DNA of 64,000 nt from Budorcas taxicolor (GCF_023091745.1 NC_068922.1:83175533-83239532); one strand, 5' to 3'; counted from the first letter of the stretch, positions 1-10,975 are shown. Notes: a model not told the origin generated them from the sequence alone. Program-made: numbers and translations.

Positions 1-961
1 TGCTGTGTTCACCTGAAGCGAACAGTACTGCGAACCAACTGTTCTGCAATAGAAAGAACGAGACAAGGAGAAGACGGGAGGGGGGAGTGGGAGGGAAGGA
101 AGGAAGCAAGCAAGCATCTTCCTACAAACCGTCTACAAGGGTCAAGGGTGGGGGGCGGGGATAACGTCTAAGATGATCAACCTGGTAAAGCATCTGATGT
201 CCAGTAAATAGGTCTCTTTCCCTTCACATTAGCTAACTGTGGTGGCTAGGCTTAGTATGATCTTACTGAGCTGATCTTTTTAACTTGAAAAAAAAATTAA
301 TTTCTCCCACAAAAATTTCCTTAAGCACTCACAGAAGATCCCCATCCGTAGAGGAAAACCTAGCCATGTGAAACCTGACTCCCTTTCAGGACATAAGTCA
401 GGCCTACTACTTTATTTCTCTCTCAGATTCAACAGCAAGTTTTCGGTAAGGACACATGCCTGTGGCTTCCCAGTACATTAATAAAAATAACCCCATGCCC
501 TTTGCTCAGAGAAACTCTGGGACCGCAAGGCTCTACTAATATCTCTGCAGGTTTACTGTACAGCTGAGACATGCATATGCTAAATAAACATCAGCTGAAA
601 TTATAGAATATGACTGTCCACTGTGCTTTCTTCTTGTGTTTTCCCTGATAAGAAATGTGCATTAAAAATAATAATCACTACTACCACTGAATATTTTAAT
701 TTTGGATAGTTAGCAACAAATCAAATCAAATTTATTACCTTCCCTCCACAGTAAAATTTTGATTATACTGTGTCAAATATTATCTAAATTTCTAAATATT
801 GGAGTTTGGGAAAAGCTTTTCCATGAGAGTAAATTTGTTTACTAGATATTCATTCCTTTTATGTCAAAAATTAATATTTAATAAATTAAGTATGAGGCTG
901 ATCAATTTATCCATTCACTAAGATATGTAAAAGTGGTAGATGTGTAATCTAACATTCATCT

Positions 962-1167
962 GGACACAATGTGACCCAGTGGTAAAGAATCTGCCTGCAA
1001 CGCAGGAGACGTGGGTTCGATCCCTGGGTCGGGAAGATCCCCTGGAGAAGGAAACGGCAACCCACTCCAGTATTCTTGCCTGGAGAATCCCATGGACAGA
1101 GGAGCCTGGTGGGCTATTAGTCCATGGGGTCACAAGAGTTCATACATAACTTAGCAACTAAACCACC
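962..1167 (+). mobile_element. Bov-tA SINE
   Basis: tRNA-like head with A box (CCAGTGGTAAAGAATC) and B box (GGTTCGATCCC), then the Bov-A body (GGCAACCCACTCCAGTATTC, CATGGACAGAGGAGCCTGG) and an ACC-rich tail. It is antisense to CBLN4 within intron 2. Confidence 0.93.
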
Positions 1168-1681
1168 ACCACCAGTATACAATACATACAATGAACAGAT
1201 GATTTAAAAAGTATCCTAGAATTCCATAGACATGTCCTGGTATTACTGAGTGTCTGCATATTTGAATATTATAGGAATTAGCTCCATCATTGTCCTTGAG
1301 TGTGAGTTCAAGCCTGTTCCTTAGAAAGCACAGCACAAAATATATTAACTGTGGAACTGCAAGTGGTAAGAATTCACTAATTTCAGAGTAACTGAGGATA
1401 AACTACTTAGAAGATAAGCATAGAGTATCCTTTCTTTAAAAGTATTTTGAATAATTGTTCCTTCAGCAATTTATTCTTGCTCTTAGTTGTTAAATGCAGT
1501 TTATAATTTTTAACAATGACAGCAAATTTGTTTTATTTATTTAGTAGGTACTTGTAAAACTCTGATAGTCTTACTATTTTTGTTGTTGTTGTTAAAAATT
1601 CGGGTAATTTTTGCACATGCATTAAAAGCAGCCAAAGTCTTACAAAGAGATTTGTGCCACTGAATTTTTACTATTTCCTTC

Positions 1682-1728
1682 TTTCCTTCCTGTTTTCTTT
1701 CTTAACAAAGAAAAGTAGCTTTAAAAAC
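1682..1728. repeat. 47-bp direct repeat, copy 1 (intron 2)
   Basis: Begins TTTCCTTCCT and contains TTTCTTTCTTAACAAAGAAA then TAGCTTTAAAAAC. It matches 2181..2227 at 45 of 47 positions, same orientation. It matches no repeat family I recognise. Confidence 0.85.
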
Positions 1729-1984
1729 TATGCTTTTTAAGTGACTGGTTGTTATTAAGGTAATAAGTTTAATTGTGTATTTTTCTATATGGTTCTTGTC
1801 ACATATTTTTCTATATGCTTCCATGCTTCATAGAAGGCGTTATTGGAAATTACATGTTTTAAAAATAAACTACTATGAAGATGGCTATTTTTACAATGAA
1901 AACACATAAATACTTAAATACATAGCCCACTATAGATAAACACTGTCATTTCAGGGTAGAGAGGGAACAGGTCAAAAGACATAC

Positions 1985-2101
1985 CTGTATTGTTTGGCTC
2001 TGGTATACTTTAATTACGTGAAAACTGAAACTGTAAATTCCTTTTCTGGGTGCTACAAAGACAGACTCCAGGGTGAAAAAATTACCCACGTTGACTAGAA
2101 T
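1985..2101 (-). CDS. CBLN4: CBLN4 coding exon 2 (residues 98-136), C1q domain
   Basis: Translates in frame after exon 1 into 39 residues beginning ILVNVGNFFTLESVFVAPRK and ending KVYQSQTIQ, the C1q-domain strands that follow YFDQ in cerebellins. The segment FFTLESVFVAP is typical of CBLN4; CBLN1 and CBLN2 differ here. The acceptor is a pyrimidine-rich tract ending TTTGTAG (AG at 2102..2103). The donor is CAG|GTATGT (GT at 1983..1984). The length of 117 nt and phase 0 on both sides keep the frame. Together the two exons give 136 residues of an expected total of about 201. The final exon, starting with the residues after TIQ, is not found between 1 and 1984 and must lie left of the window. Confidence 0.96.
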
Positions 2102-2180
2102 CTACAAATAAAAATAATAAAGACAGTCACCATCACAATACTCTCTGCGAGTAAGATCAGTGCTCTTCCTTCCCCTTTCT

Positions 2181-2227
2181 TTTCCTTCCTATTTTCTTTC
2201 TTAACAAAGAAAACTAGCTTTAAAAAA
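2181..2227. repeat. 47-bp direct repeat, copy 2 (intron 1)
   Basis: Partner of 1682..1728, with two substitutions (A for G at unit position 11, C for G at unit position 34). The two copies flank exon 2 of CBLN4, 499 bp apart start to start. Confidence 0.85.
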
Positions 2228-3011
2228 CCACAGAAAATAAAGCATGGAGTTCTATTCCCTTTTTCTTTAGTGACTTGGAAAACGGATTTGTATGTTGGAA
2301 GGTTCTTCGTCTTTTTAACGTTAGACAAAAAAAAATAAAGTCCGAGCTTTGTATTCACGCCTCGATTTCCAGCAAGGCCGGCTGGCTCTGAACATGTGGG
2401 GCTTATAAACACTGGCTCTACCTTCAGAGTCAGAAAAAGGCATCAGCCCCACTTCTAAATGCCCACCCTCTGGAGCCTTGCATGTCCAGGGGTGTTCCGG
2501 GCCAGCCAATCGCGTCCGCGGCTCTCTGCAGGCCCTCCTGGACAGAGGCATGGACGCTCCCTCCACTGGGCAGCGTGATCCATGACACCTAACAGTTGGT
2601 GCCGGAGTAAGGTGAACGCCCGGCCCCTCCTCTGAGCCCCTGCCAAGCCTCAGCTCAGATCCACAGCCATACATACGTTCCCCTCCTATGCCACCCAGGT
2701 CTTAACTGTAACTCTTTTGGCCATGACTCAGCCTTTGCAGGCTGCCAGGGAGTAGAGACTGTGAAACAGGTGGCATTCTCTGTTCCCTCCAGTGTTAGTC
2801 AGTGTCTGTCCCCTGATCAATTTCCTGCCATTTGTTTAAAAGTTCAAGGGACAAAAAGGAGGAGAGAAATAAAGTGCTGGTTCCCAAGAAAACAACAGTG
2901 CATTCTGTATTCCGAGATGTTCAGCTTAGTTCTACTGAGTGTGAAATTAGCTCTGCATTTCAATAGAGGACCTCTTAAACTAAATGCCACATGTGACAAA
3001 GAGTGAGAGAA

Positions 3012-3025
3012 TGTGTGTGTGTGTG
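3012..3025. repeat. Short (GT)n microsatellite
   Basis: Seven TG dinucleotides in intron 1 of CBLN4. Confidence 0.8.
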
Positions 3026-4932
3026 CATATTGGGGATGGGGGTAGCAGGCTAAATCTAGAAGCGGCATTCAGAAAAATCAAATGTCCTTACAAAAGTACA
3101 TTTCCCCCATATCAATGGCAATCTGCTACTATTTCTTTTAAACACTACATTCAGGCTAACATTAAGCCCTTTGCACAATTCCCTAGACATACTATTATCT
3201 GTGAGCAACGCTTCGGAATACAGTGCCGGTCAGGTAGATGTACCAGGCTCAACACCCGACTTAAAATGCATGTGCGTATCATTTCATTCTGAGATTAGTC
3301 CTTTTTCCAAGTAAGCATCAGATTTCTTCTTCTGACCCTATGATCGATAGTCTTTCAGCAACAAATCACCAGCTATGCAATACTTTCCAACAGAGGTTTT
3401 ACAAAGATTTGTTTAAGCACATTTAAAATAATTTGAGGTACTTAGCAGGGACTCCCTGTATCAGACACAAGTAGCATAATTCATTAGCAATAATGGAGCT
3501 AGCTGATTACTGTTGACTACACAGAAGGCTGAATGTTGACTGTACATTGTAATTAGAGCACCCAGACTCCTCGAGATTTATTGCCAAATGTGTCTTATTG
3601 TCTCTAAGATGCAGGAGCACCCAGAACAGGAGAGGAAACCCTTCTCTCCTAAATGACAGAAAGGTCACTGAACACAGTACAATGTACAGAGGACAGTGCA
3701 GCGTCCACAGCATCTAACTGATGCACTGAAATACAGACCAGGGGTCGTGCTAGACTTCATTTCCATCAAGATGAAGAACACTGCACCAGAGCCCAAAGGG
3801 GTTGCTAATTCTTTTAAAATGATGGCTATTCGATAGGAAGCCCCAGAGAGGCATTCTCTGTCTTTGACCAGCTGGAGAGGACATTACTTAGTAACAGTTA
3901 GGTAAGGAAGAGGAGTGTCACCTCATCTCCCCGGGCCCATCCTACAGTACCACTTAGCCCGTGCTGGTGCCCATGTGGCCTGCCCCTGTGAACCGCACAC
4001 ACGACTTTGGAATTTAGAAGACTCCGGGTGCGGCAGAGGCTGACACGATCAGCCTGGAGTCTGTTTCAGTTTTAAGACTCCTTCCTCAGGCGATATCCTG
4101 GAGTGTCTCAGCGGCCAGACCCCCGAGCTCCGATCGCTAAGATGAAGCTCCAGTGGCCATCTATCGCTCCCAGCCCCCTGTCCTCCGCCCCCAGCCCTCT
4201 CTCCCCACTGCTTCGCGGGTCTCTGAAAAGGGCAGGAGCGGGGGATGGAGAAAGGCTTCCCAGCGCTTCCCTACAGGAGCTCAGCGCCGCTGCCCATTGC
4301 TTCTCTCCTCCTCTCAACTTTTCCAAGTAGCGGAGGAGGGCTTTCTGCTGCAGCCGCGCTTGGCACCTAACAGGGGGCGAGATCCGACCGGGGCCCCTGC
4401 TGCCGCCTCTGCGGCCCCCTGCGGGGTCTGTGCAGAGTGTGGACCCCTCCCAGCCCAGCCCGCCCAGGGCTCCCTCTAGGGAGAAGCTTCTCCATCTGGG
4501 AGGAACACATCATCTGTTCAGCCCTGGAAAGTCCCCTGCTTGGCTTGGACGGCCTCCGCGGCCCCCGCAGGGGTGGAGGCCGGGCGCCAAGCTCGAGCCG
4601 AGAGACGGCGAGGTGCAGGGACCAGGACCCGCCGGCTCCAGCAGACCTGTTGCTGCTCAACGTGTCTCGAGCTCTCCCTGCGGCTCTGAGCCGCCAGCCC
4701 CTCTCCCATCGCCCCAGCAGCTCTCCGGAGGCCAGGAGGGAGTGGGGGCGGGCTGGGCGGGGGAGACCTCAGAAGTTTCAGATCCCGACGCGCGGAGACG
4801 CCAGTGCCGACCCGGCTCCCTGCACCGCAATCAGAGTGGCTCGGCCCGAGCAAACGACCCGGGGCTCAGTCGCCTGCACGTCGCCCCTCCCGCCGCCCGA
4901 GCCCTGGCCTCCCGCGCGCCCGGGGCTCTGAC

Positions 4933-5223
4933 CTGGTCGAAGTAAATGATGCGCGTCTTGTTGCTCATCTCGGACGGCTCGTGGTTGGTGCTGCGCACCG
5001 CCGAGAAGGCGACCTTGGAGTTGGCCGCCCGGACCGAGATCCCCAGGGGCGAGGAGGAGGACCCCTTGGAGTCGGTGGCCGGGTTCGAGTCGCACACCAC
5101 GAGGCACTTGCCCTCCAGCACGATGGGCTCCGTGTCATTCTGCGCCCAGACGCGCAGCCCCGGCAGGGCGAGGGCCAGCAGCAGGGCCGGCAGCGCGGCC
5201 GGCGCCCGGCGCCCGGGGCCCAT
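4933..5223 (-). CDS. CBLN4: CBLN4 coding exon 1 (residues 1-97), cerebellin-4 precursor, N-terminal part
   Basis: Encodes the N-terminus of cerebellin-4, a secreted C1q/TNF-superfamily synaptic organiser reported to bind neurexins and DCC. Seen: a hydrophobic signal peptide of about residues 1-27 (Leu/Ala-rich, ending VWA before QNDTEP); N-glycosylation sequons at N29 (NDT) and N88 (NKT); the family's paired cysteines C40 and C44 in EGKCLVVCDSN; then the start of the C1q domain (GISVRAANSKVAFSAVRSTN). The linker DSNPATDSKGSSSS distinguishes CBLN4 from CBLN1 and CBLN2. The start at 5221..5223 is chosen because it has a strong context (G at -3, G at +4), matches the family start, and is the first ATG after an in-frame TGA at 5386..5388. 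The exon ends in CAG followed by a GT donor at 4931..4932, phase 0. The frame is intact. In known cerebellins the cysteines disulphide-link trimers into hexamers. Confidence 0.97.
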
Positions 5224-6003
5224 GGCGAGCGAGGCTGGGGGCCGCCGCAGCCGGCCGGCGCTCCCGCGTGCCCGCGTGGCCTCCTCCCCCGGACCCCGGC
5301 GCTGGGGACGGTGCGGGCGGCTAGATGCACCACGCGGCGGGGCCGGCGGCGGCGCGCACACCTCCGGCAGCTCCGTGGTTTGAAGTCAGAGTCCCTCCTC
5401 GCGCTGTCTCGCTGGCTCTGCTACCTTCGTCCTTTAAGGAGCTCATGCAGAACCCCCTCCCCCGCCCTCCTCCGCCCGAGATCAGCCCTGCCTGGGACCC
5501 CCTCACCCTCCCTTGTTCCTAGACATCTAAGTCGCCGAACCCTCCCGTTCACCCCTCATAGAGGAAAATGATCAGAAATCCTCACCCCAAACCTAAGCTC
5601 CCCCAGGTGAAGCGCGCAGCAGGAAAAACCAAGCGGGCTCGGAGAAGCCCCGGGACGCTGGGGGCCGGTCGGGGCCAGGGTCGTCCCGGCTCGTCTCCGG
5701 CTGGCGGCGGGGACGGATTTACAGAAGCCGAAGGTGTTTCCCGGAGCGGGGAGAACGCGCGGCTGTGTTCATAGCCAGGTCTCTAGCGACTCTCGATTTC
5801 GCTTGGTCAAAAAATTCCCCAGAGCTTGGCGTCTCTCGGAAGGCGGCAGGGCGGCAGCGGCTAGCCAGGTCCCCAGCACGGAGGCAAAAATCCGCGGGAT
5901 CCGCCGCACGGCGCCGGGCTGCTGGCCCCGGAGCCCTAGCCCGCCGCCGCCGCGCGCCGCGAGCCCCCGCGCACAACTTTCCGTGTCCTCGCGCAGCCGG
6001 GGG
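5224..6003 (-). other. CBLN4: Predicted CBLN4 5' untranslated region
   Basis: Inferred transcribed leader between the TATA box at 6027..6034 (start expected 25-30 nt beyond it, about 5997..6004) and the start codon. It is very GC-rich. An in-frame TGA at 5386..5388 closes the frame upstream of the ATG. If an intron-free leader is assumed it would be about 780 nt. The exact start site cannot be read from sequence, and other starts in the island are possible. Confidence 0.5.
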
Positions 6004-6026
6004 GCGCGAGGCGGGCACACGCGCGC

Positions 6027-6034
6027 TATTTATA
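6027..6034 (-). promoter_or_regulatory. CBLN4: Minus-strand TATA box for CBLN4
   Basis: Reads TATAAATA on the minus strand, directly followed by GCGCGC, inside the CpG island and oriented toward CBLN4. It is the only good TATA match I see in the GC-rich stretch. The position is about 800 bp upstream of the start codon. Confidence 0.6.
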
Positions 6035-6780
6035 GGAGCGCACGCCGGCTGGGCTTGGCTTGGTGCTCAGCCTGCCGACCCCCCGGGAAGGGGAAGGCGG
6101 CCCGGGACCCTCGCTGAGCAGCTCCCGCCTGGCCTGGAACAGACCCCCGGCGCGCGAGGCGCACAGCTCTGCCGGCCGCCGAGGTCTGAGGTCCCCCAGC
6201 CCCGGGGGCGCGCGGCACCCAGACTGCGTGCGCCCGCCCGGCTTCCGCGCCGGCTCGCCGCCTGCTCGGTGCGGGCTGGCGGAGGGGGCCGAGCGGCCCG
6301 GGACTCCGCCGCCCAGAGGAGCTCGGCGCTACCAGCCCCGCCCGCGGAGCGAAGGGCGGCAGCGGCCTCGCGCAGCGCGCGGCTGGGGACCCAGGGGCCC
6401 GCGCCGCCGGCCCGACCGCGCCCAGCGCAGCGCGGGCCTCGCCAAGCCCGAGGCCGCGGAGACCTCCGGGGAGCCTTGGGGTGAGCCGGAGCCGCTGGGA
6501 GCAGGCGCCCGCGGCCTCCTGCTCTGGGAAGGGCGGCCTCACACGCCCCTGGGTGCGCCTTCCCCCCACACCGCCAGTCCACCCCAGGCAAGGCCAGGAG
6601 AGTAAGGGAGTTAACAACAATCCGTCCTCCGGAGCCTTAGCCCTCCAACAGCCAACCCCTCCGGAGAACACTGCACCTCTCCCCCTCTCCGCGTGCCGCC
6701 CTCGCCCTGTGCCTGCCCAGTGCCATCTTGGCCTCTGATTGGCACGGTTTAGCGGCCTCCTCTGCAGCCTCCGCTGGGAG

Positions 6781-9004
6781 GGAAAGGCTTGTCTGGTGAC
6801 CCGCTGCGTGAACTTAACCGAGTCACTCACCTTTCTGAGATGGAGGGGCTCCACTAATCAGGCCCCATGGGCCCTCTACTTCTGTGATGTTTGGGGGTCA
6901 TCACTCCCCTCCCAGATTCCTTTCAGACTCCCAGCTGCCCAGCTGTCCCGGAGGACAGGCCCTAAGGATTTAATCAAACAGGAGGTGTTTATTGAGCAAT
7001 GCCTCCCAGGTGGATGGCTTCCTACGCCTTCCTGAAAGAACACCCTCCTGAGCCTGAATTCAAGCTGCTCCAGACAGAAGACAGACCTGCGTCTCCAGGC
7101 TTGTCCCCTCATCAGGCCCTTCCAGAGGGCTGTGTGTGGAGCCGCGCGCATCTCACTGCAGCTCCAGTTTTAAAATCAGAAATACATCTGCCCGTTGGCA
7201 TTTCCCCAACCCCTACCTCCATATAAGCTTGCGACTAAGGTTCCTGGAGCCGACCGGGCCTGCAGAGTGCGCTCCAGTGAGGCCAGTGTCAGCTCTGACT
7301 GTGGGCCCATGTGCTGTGCTATTTGTGAAACTGTTGAGTCACTGATCCACCCCAAGCCTAGCACAGCTTTTTACCTGAACCCCAGCTGCACTTTGTACCT
7401 CTCTCCTGGTTTTTAGCACAGTCTGCTGGGAGAGCAGCTCCAGCTTCTTTTCATTTGATGCTGCCTTTTGGGGACAGGGACCGGATCTAATTTGGCCCCC
7501 TTTGCCTCCTGTAGCAGCACTCTGCCTTTCTGGTCCAAAACAGCTCTTCAGTAACTAAGGCCTGGGCTGTTCAATTTCAGGCTGGAAGAACTTTGAGAAA
7601 AAAAAACTCTGTTGACTACAACATTGTTAAATAGTCGATCAGTTGTCTTTCCCTCCAACCCCAATATATTCTCCCAGCATCCTTTTCTTCCCTGGGTGTC
7701 TTTCTTCCTGCAAGAACTCAGGTTTAAAGAAACTTCTTCCCTCTCTCCTTTCCTCTCTACAAAGTACTCATTGGTAGCCCCCAAATCCAGTACAGTGACC
7801 ATATTAAGGACTCAGAAATTGATTGTGAAACGACTGGCTCCTCCAGAGAGAATGTCAGTGTCAGTCATTCATCTTATAATATAAACTGGCTTATATGAAT
7901 CTCTCTCAGTAAAATTTAAATGCAATGCCTCCCAGGTAGTTGGAGGTGAAAGTCTTGGTTCCTTACTAACAGATGTCCCCTATTTAGGGGGTTCTAAAGA
8001 TGTGGAACACTGCGTTTTCTTTTGACTTCTACTGGAGAAGCAATCTGATGTCGCAAATCACAGGCCTTGTCTCCTGTTCCCACTGCGGGTGACTGAACAA
8101 GGGGAGGCCCTGGGTTCCAGGGCTGTCAGCCCATCCGGTACCAGAAGCCTATGCTTCTGTGTCCCGATTCCACCAGATAAAGTGGGGCTGGTGCTTTTCT
8201 CTGGGATCTGAGTGGGACACAGATGGTCTCTAGTTAGCGCTGGGTCCTGCAGGGGAGAGGCCTGTCGTCTCCTGAACGGGCCGTCCACAGGGTTAAGCAG
8301 GCGAGCATGCTGGAGGAAACAGGGATGGCCACGCTGGTGGACAGAGGCCAACTTTCCGCACTTCTGAGAAACGGAAGGAGAGAGGGAGCGAGCCGTCTCC
8401 AGTTTGTTAGCTCCTATTCACAGGATGTTCAGCAACCTTGAGCTTTTTGAGAGGCTCATGCATCCTTGTAATAAAGCTCATTTCACTTGAGCTGGTTGTA
8501 GTGACCTACTACTGTTCCTCGCCATTCAGGATCCTCATTAGAGCTACATCTCAGAAATCATACCACACAAGCCCATGCATCTCCGGCCAAAAGACATTAC
8601 CAAATCCAATCCCCTGCCTATGGGACATGTTTTCCTAACGTTTGGGGTACAGAAGCATCACCTGCTCCCCAAGCCTTCTGCAGCCCCAGCATCCCCAGGA
8701 GGAAAGAAACAGGATCAAACCCAAGTCTCATTCCAGCCACACACACATCTGCTTCTTGCTTCCCTCTCTGCCTACCTCATTGCTCTTTCTTTCTTGTTGC
8801 AGGCGTACTATTAAAAATCCTAGTTATGATTTTGATCCAAATGTGTCACTTTTCTGAGATTCCCAGGTTGCATTTGATGCGAGGAATTCTGTTGCTAGCC
8901 CTTTAGCAATTTCACTTCTCTGCATCTGTGCACATTGTAAAGTAAATTATTAGAAGTAAATTAAAACCTGAACTATTCTTGCATAGGCGAGAAATACTCC
9001 TGTG
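6781..9004. other. Upstream sequence with no recognised feature
   Basis: About 2.2 kb upstream of the CBLN4 promoter of medium base composition, with only short open frames on both strands. I see no repeat I can name and no exon-like block with splice signals. Distal promoter elements are possible, but nothing in the sequence alone identifies one. Confidence 0.5.
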
Positions 9005-9429
9005 GTCAGTAACATTCCATTATATTTACGCACCTCATTTTCTTTATCCGTTCATCCGTCTATTCACGGACATTCTGGTTGCTTCCAATGTCTCGGCTCC
9101 GGTGACTAGTGCCACTATGAATACTGGGGTGCTTTCCAAATGCTGATATCTTTCCAAATTAGAGTTTTCCACCTTCTGGGTATATATCCAGGAGTAGGAT
9201 TACTGGGTCATATGTGGCTTTATTTTTAGTTTTTTAAGGCACCTCCATACTGTTCTCCATAGTGGCTACACCACTTTACCTTCCCAGCAACAGTGTAGGA
9301 GGGTTTCCTTTTTTCTCCACACCCTCTCCAGCATTTATTATTTGTAGACGTTTTGATGATGGCCATTCTGATTGGTGTGAGGTGATACTTCATTGTAGTT
9401 TGAAATGCATTTCTCTAATAATTAGCGAT
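9005..9429 (-). mobile_element. L1 3'-end fragment, first piece
   Basis: Antisense of the artiodactyl L1 3' region, recognisable by TTTTCTTTATCCGTTCATC, GGTATATATCCAGGAGTAGG, CACCTCCATACTGTTCTCCA and ATTGGTGTGAGGTGATAC. Continuity with 9665..9678 and 10867..10975 shows it is one L1 split by two later insertions. Confidence 0.88.
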
Positions 9430-9650
9430 AAATTATCAGGATCAAATCCACTCTATTTATTTATGTGTCTGCCTGCAATGCAGGACCCTGGTTCGATACC
9501 TGGGTCAGGAAGGTCCCCTGGAGAAAGGCATGGCAACCCACTGCAGTATTCATGCCTGGAGAACTCCATGGACAGAGGAGCCTGGTGGGCCACAGTCCAC
9601 TGGGTCTCAAAGAGTTGGACACAATTCAGTGACTATCACTTTCTTTCTTT
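9430..9650 (+). mobile_element. Bov-tA SINE inserted in L1
   Basis: B box GGTTCGATACC, then the Bov-A body. It is flanked by a 14-bp target duplication TAATAATTAG(C/T)GAT at 9416..9429 and 9651..9664. Its tRNA head is degraded. Confidence 0.9.
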
Positions 9651-9678
9651 TAATAATTAGTGATGTTCAACATCTTTG

Positions 9679-10866
9679 TTCAAGCTGGTTTTAGAAAAGG
9701 CAGAGGAACCAGAGATCAAATTGCCAACATCCGCTGGATCATGGAAAAAGCAAGAGAATTCCAGAAAAACATCTCTTTCTGCTTTATTGACTATGCCAAA
9801 GCCTTTGACTGTGTGGATCACAATAAACTGTGGCAAATTCTGAAAGAGATGGGAATACCAGACCACCTGACCTGCCTCTTGAGAAATCTGTATGCAGATC
9901 AGGAAGCAACAGTTAGAACTGGACATGGAACAACAGACTGGTTCCAAATAGGAAAAGGAGTATGTCAAGGCTGTATATTGTCACCCTGCTGATTTAACTT
10001 CTATGCAGTGTACACCATGAGAAACACTGGGCTGGAAGAAACACAAGCTGGAATCAAGACTTCCGGGAGAAGTATCAATAACCTCAGATATGCAGATGAC
10101 ACCACCCTTATGGCAGAAAGTGAAGAGGAACTAAAGAGCCTCTTGCTGAAAGTGAAAGAGGAGAGTGAAAAAGTTGGCTTAAAGCTCAACATTCAGAAAA
10201 CTAAGGTCATGGCATCTGGTCCCATCACTTCATGGGAAATAGATGGGGAAACAGTGGAAATAGTGGCTGACTTTATTTTGGGGGGCTCCAAAATCACTGC
10301 AGATGGTGATTGCAGCCATGAAATTAAAAGACACTTATTCCTTGGAAGAAAAGTTATGACCAACCTTCTTAGCATATTCAAAAGCAGAGACACTACTTTG
10401 CCAGCAAAGGTCTGTCTAGTCAAGGCTATGGTTTTTCCAGTGGTCATGTATGGATATGAGAATTGGACTGTGAAGAAAGCTGAGCGCTGAAGAATTGATG
10501 CTTTTGAACTGTGGAGTTGGAGAAGACTCTTGAGAGTCCCTTGGACTGCAAGGAGATCCAACCAGTCCATCCTAAAGGAGATCAGCCCTGGGTGTTCAAT
10601 GGAAGGGCTGATGCTGAAGCTGAAACCCAATACTTTGGCCACCTCATGCGAAGAGTTGACTCATTGGAAAAGACTCTGATGCTGGGAGGGATTGGGGGCA
10701 GGAGGAGAAGGGGATGACAGAGGATGAGATAGCTGGATGGCATCACTGACTCAATGGACATGAGTTTGGGTAAACTCTGGGAGTCGGTGAGGGAGGCCTG
10801 GCATGCTGTGGTTCATGGGGTGGCAAAGAGTCGGACATGACTGAGCGACTGAATTGAACTGAACTG
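9679..10866 (+). mobile_element. BovB LINE, 5'-truncated, inserted in L1
   Basis: Encodes the middle and end of the BovB reverse transcriptase: IDYAKAFDCVDHNKLW, TGHGTTDWFQIGKGVCQGC, NNLRYADDTTLMAES (the YADD catalytic box), then the C-terminal region with GIGGRRRRG. The frame is broken by an in-frame TGA near 9990 and by later stops, so it is dead. The 3' tail is ACTGA-type repeats. It is flanked by AACATCTTTG (9669..9678) and AACATCTTTT (10867..10876), a target duplication. It is a sister copy of 12601..13904. Confidence 0.94.
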
Positions 10867-10975
10867 AACATCTTTTCATGTGCCTATTGGCCATCTGCTT
10901 ATCTTCTTTGGGAAAATGTCTATTTAAGTCTTCTGCCCATCTTTTGATTGGGTTGTTTGTTTTTTTAAGAGGGAT
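10867..10975 (-). mobile_element. L1 fragment, final piece after the BovB insertion
   Basis: Continues the L1 antisense sequence interrupted at 9678: CATGTGCCTATTGGCCATCTG, TCTTCTGCCCATCTTTTGATTGGGTTG in order. Confidence 0.88.

Larger units (their letters stand above)
1..1984 (-). other. CBLN4: CBLN4 intron 2, partial (3' part beyond the left edge)
   Basis: Starts at the exon 2 donor and runs to the left edge without an acceptor and C-terminal cerebellin codons. AT-rich. It contains one Bov-tA SINE (962..1167), one copy of a 47-bp direct repeat (1682..1728) and otherwise nothing I recognise. Confidence 0.88.
2102..4932 (-). other. CBLN4: CBLN4 intron 1 (2.83 kb)
   Basis: Bounded by a GT donor at 4931..4932 and an AG acceptor at 2102..2103. 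The half near exon 1 (about 4080..4932) is part of the CpG island; the half near exon 2 is AT-rich. No young SINE or LINE is recognised in it. It holds a short GT microsatellite at 3012..3025 and one copy of a 47-bp direct repeat at 2181..2227. Confidence 0.93.
4080..6780. promoter_or_regulatory. CBLN4: CpG island over the CBLN4 promoter and exon 1
   Basis: About 2.7 kb of high G+C with dense CG dinucleotides, against AT-rich flanks. It spans the 5' part of intron 1, exon 1, the leader, and several hundred bases upstream of the TATA box. Numerous long open frames on both strands here (for example 4804..5571 plus and 6030..6854 minus) are chance frames of GC-rich, stop-poor sequence with low-complexity Pro/Arg/Ala translations. 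The broad island suits a developmentally regulated, CpG-type promoter. Boundaries are by eye. Confidence 0.85.

Noticed and set aside
962..1020. tRNA gene candidate (A and B boxes present)
   Set aside because: The tRNA-like head is part of a Bov-tA SINE; it lacks a full cloverleaf and is followed directly by the Bov-A body. The same applies to all other such heads in the window.
4831..5361. A 176-codon minus-strand frame suggesting a longer cerebellin N-terminus
   Set aside because: The extra 46 codons begin with GTG, not ATG, and an in-frame TGA lies just upstream at 5386..5388. The C-terminal part beyond 4933 is intron read-through past a GT donor. The ATG at 5221..5223 has a strong context and fits the family.
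4804..6854. Several long open frames on both strands (for example 255, 239 and 274 codons)
   Set aside because: They lie in the CpG island, where stops are rare by composition. Translations are low-complexity Pro/Arg/Ala/Gly without any domain, and they overlap each other on both strands.
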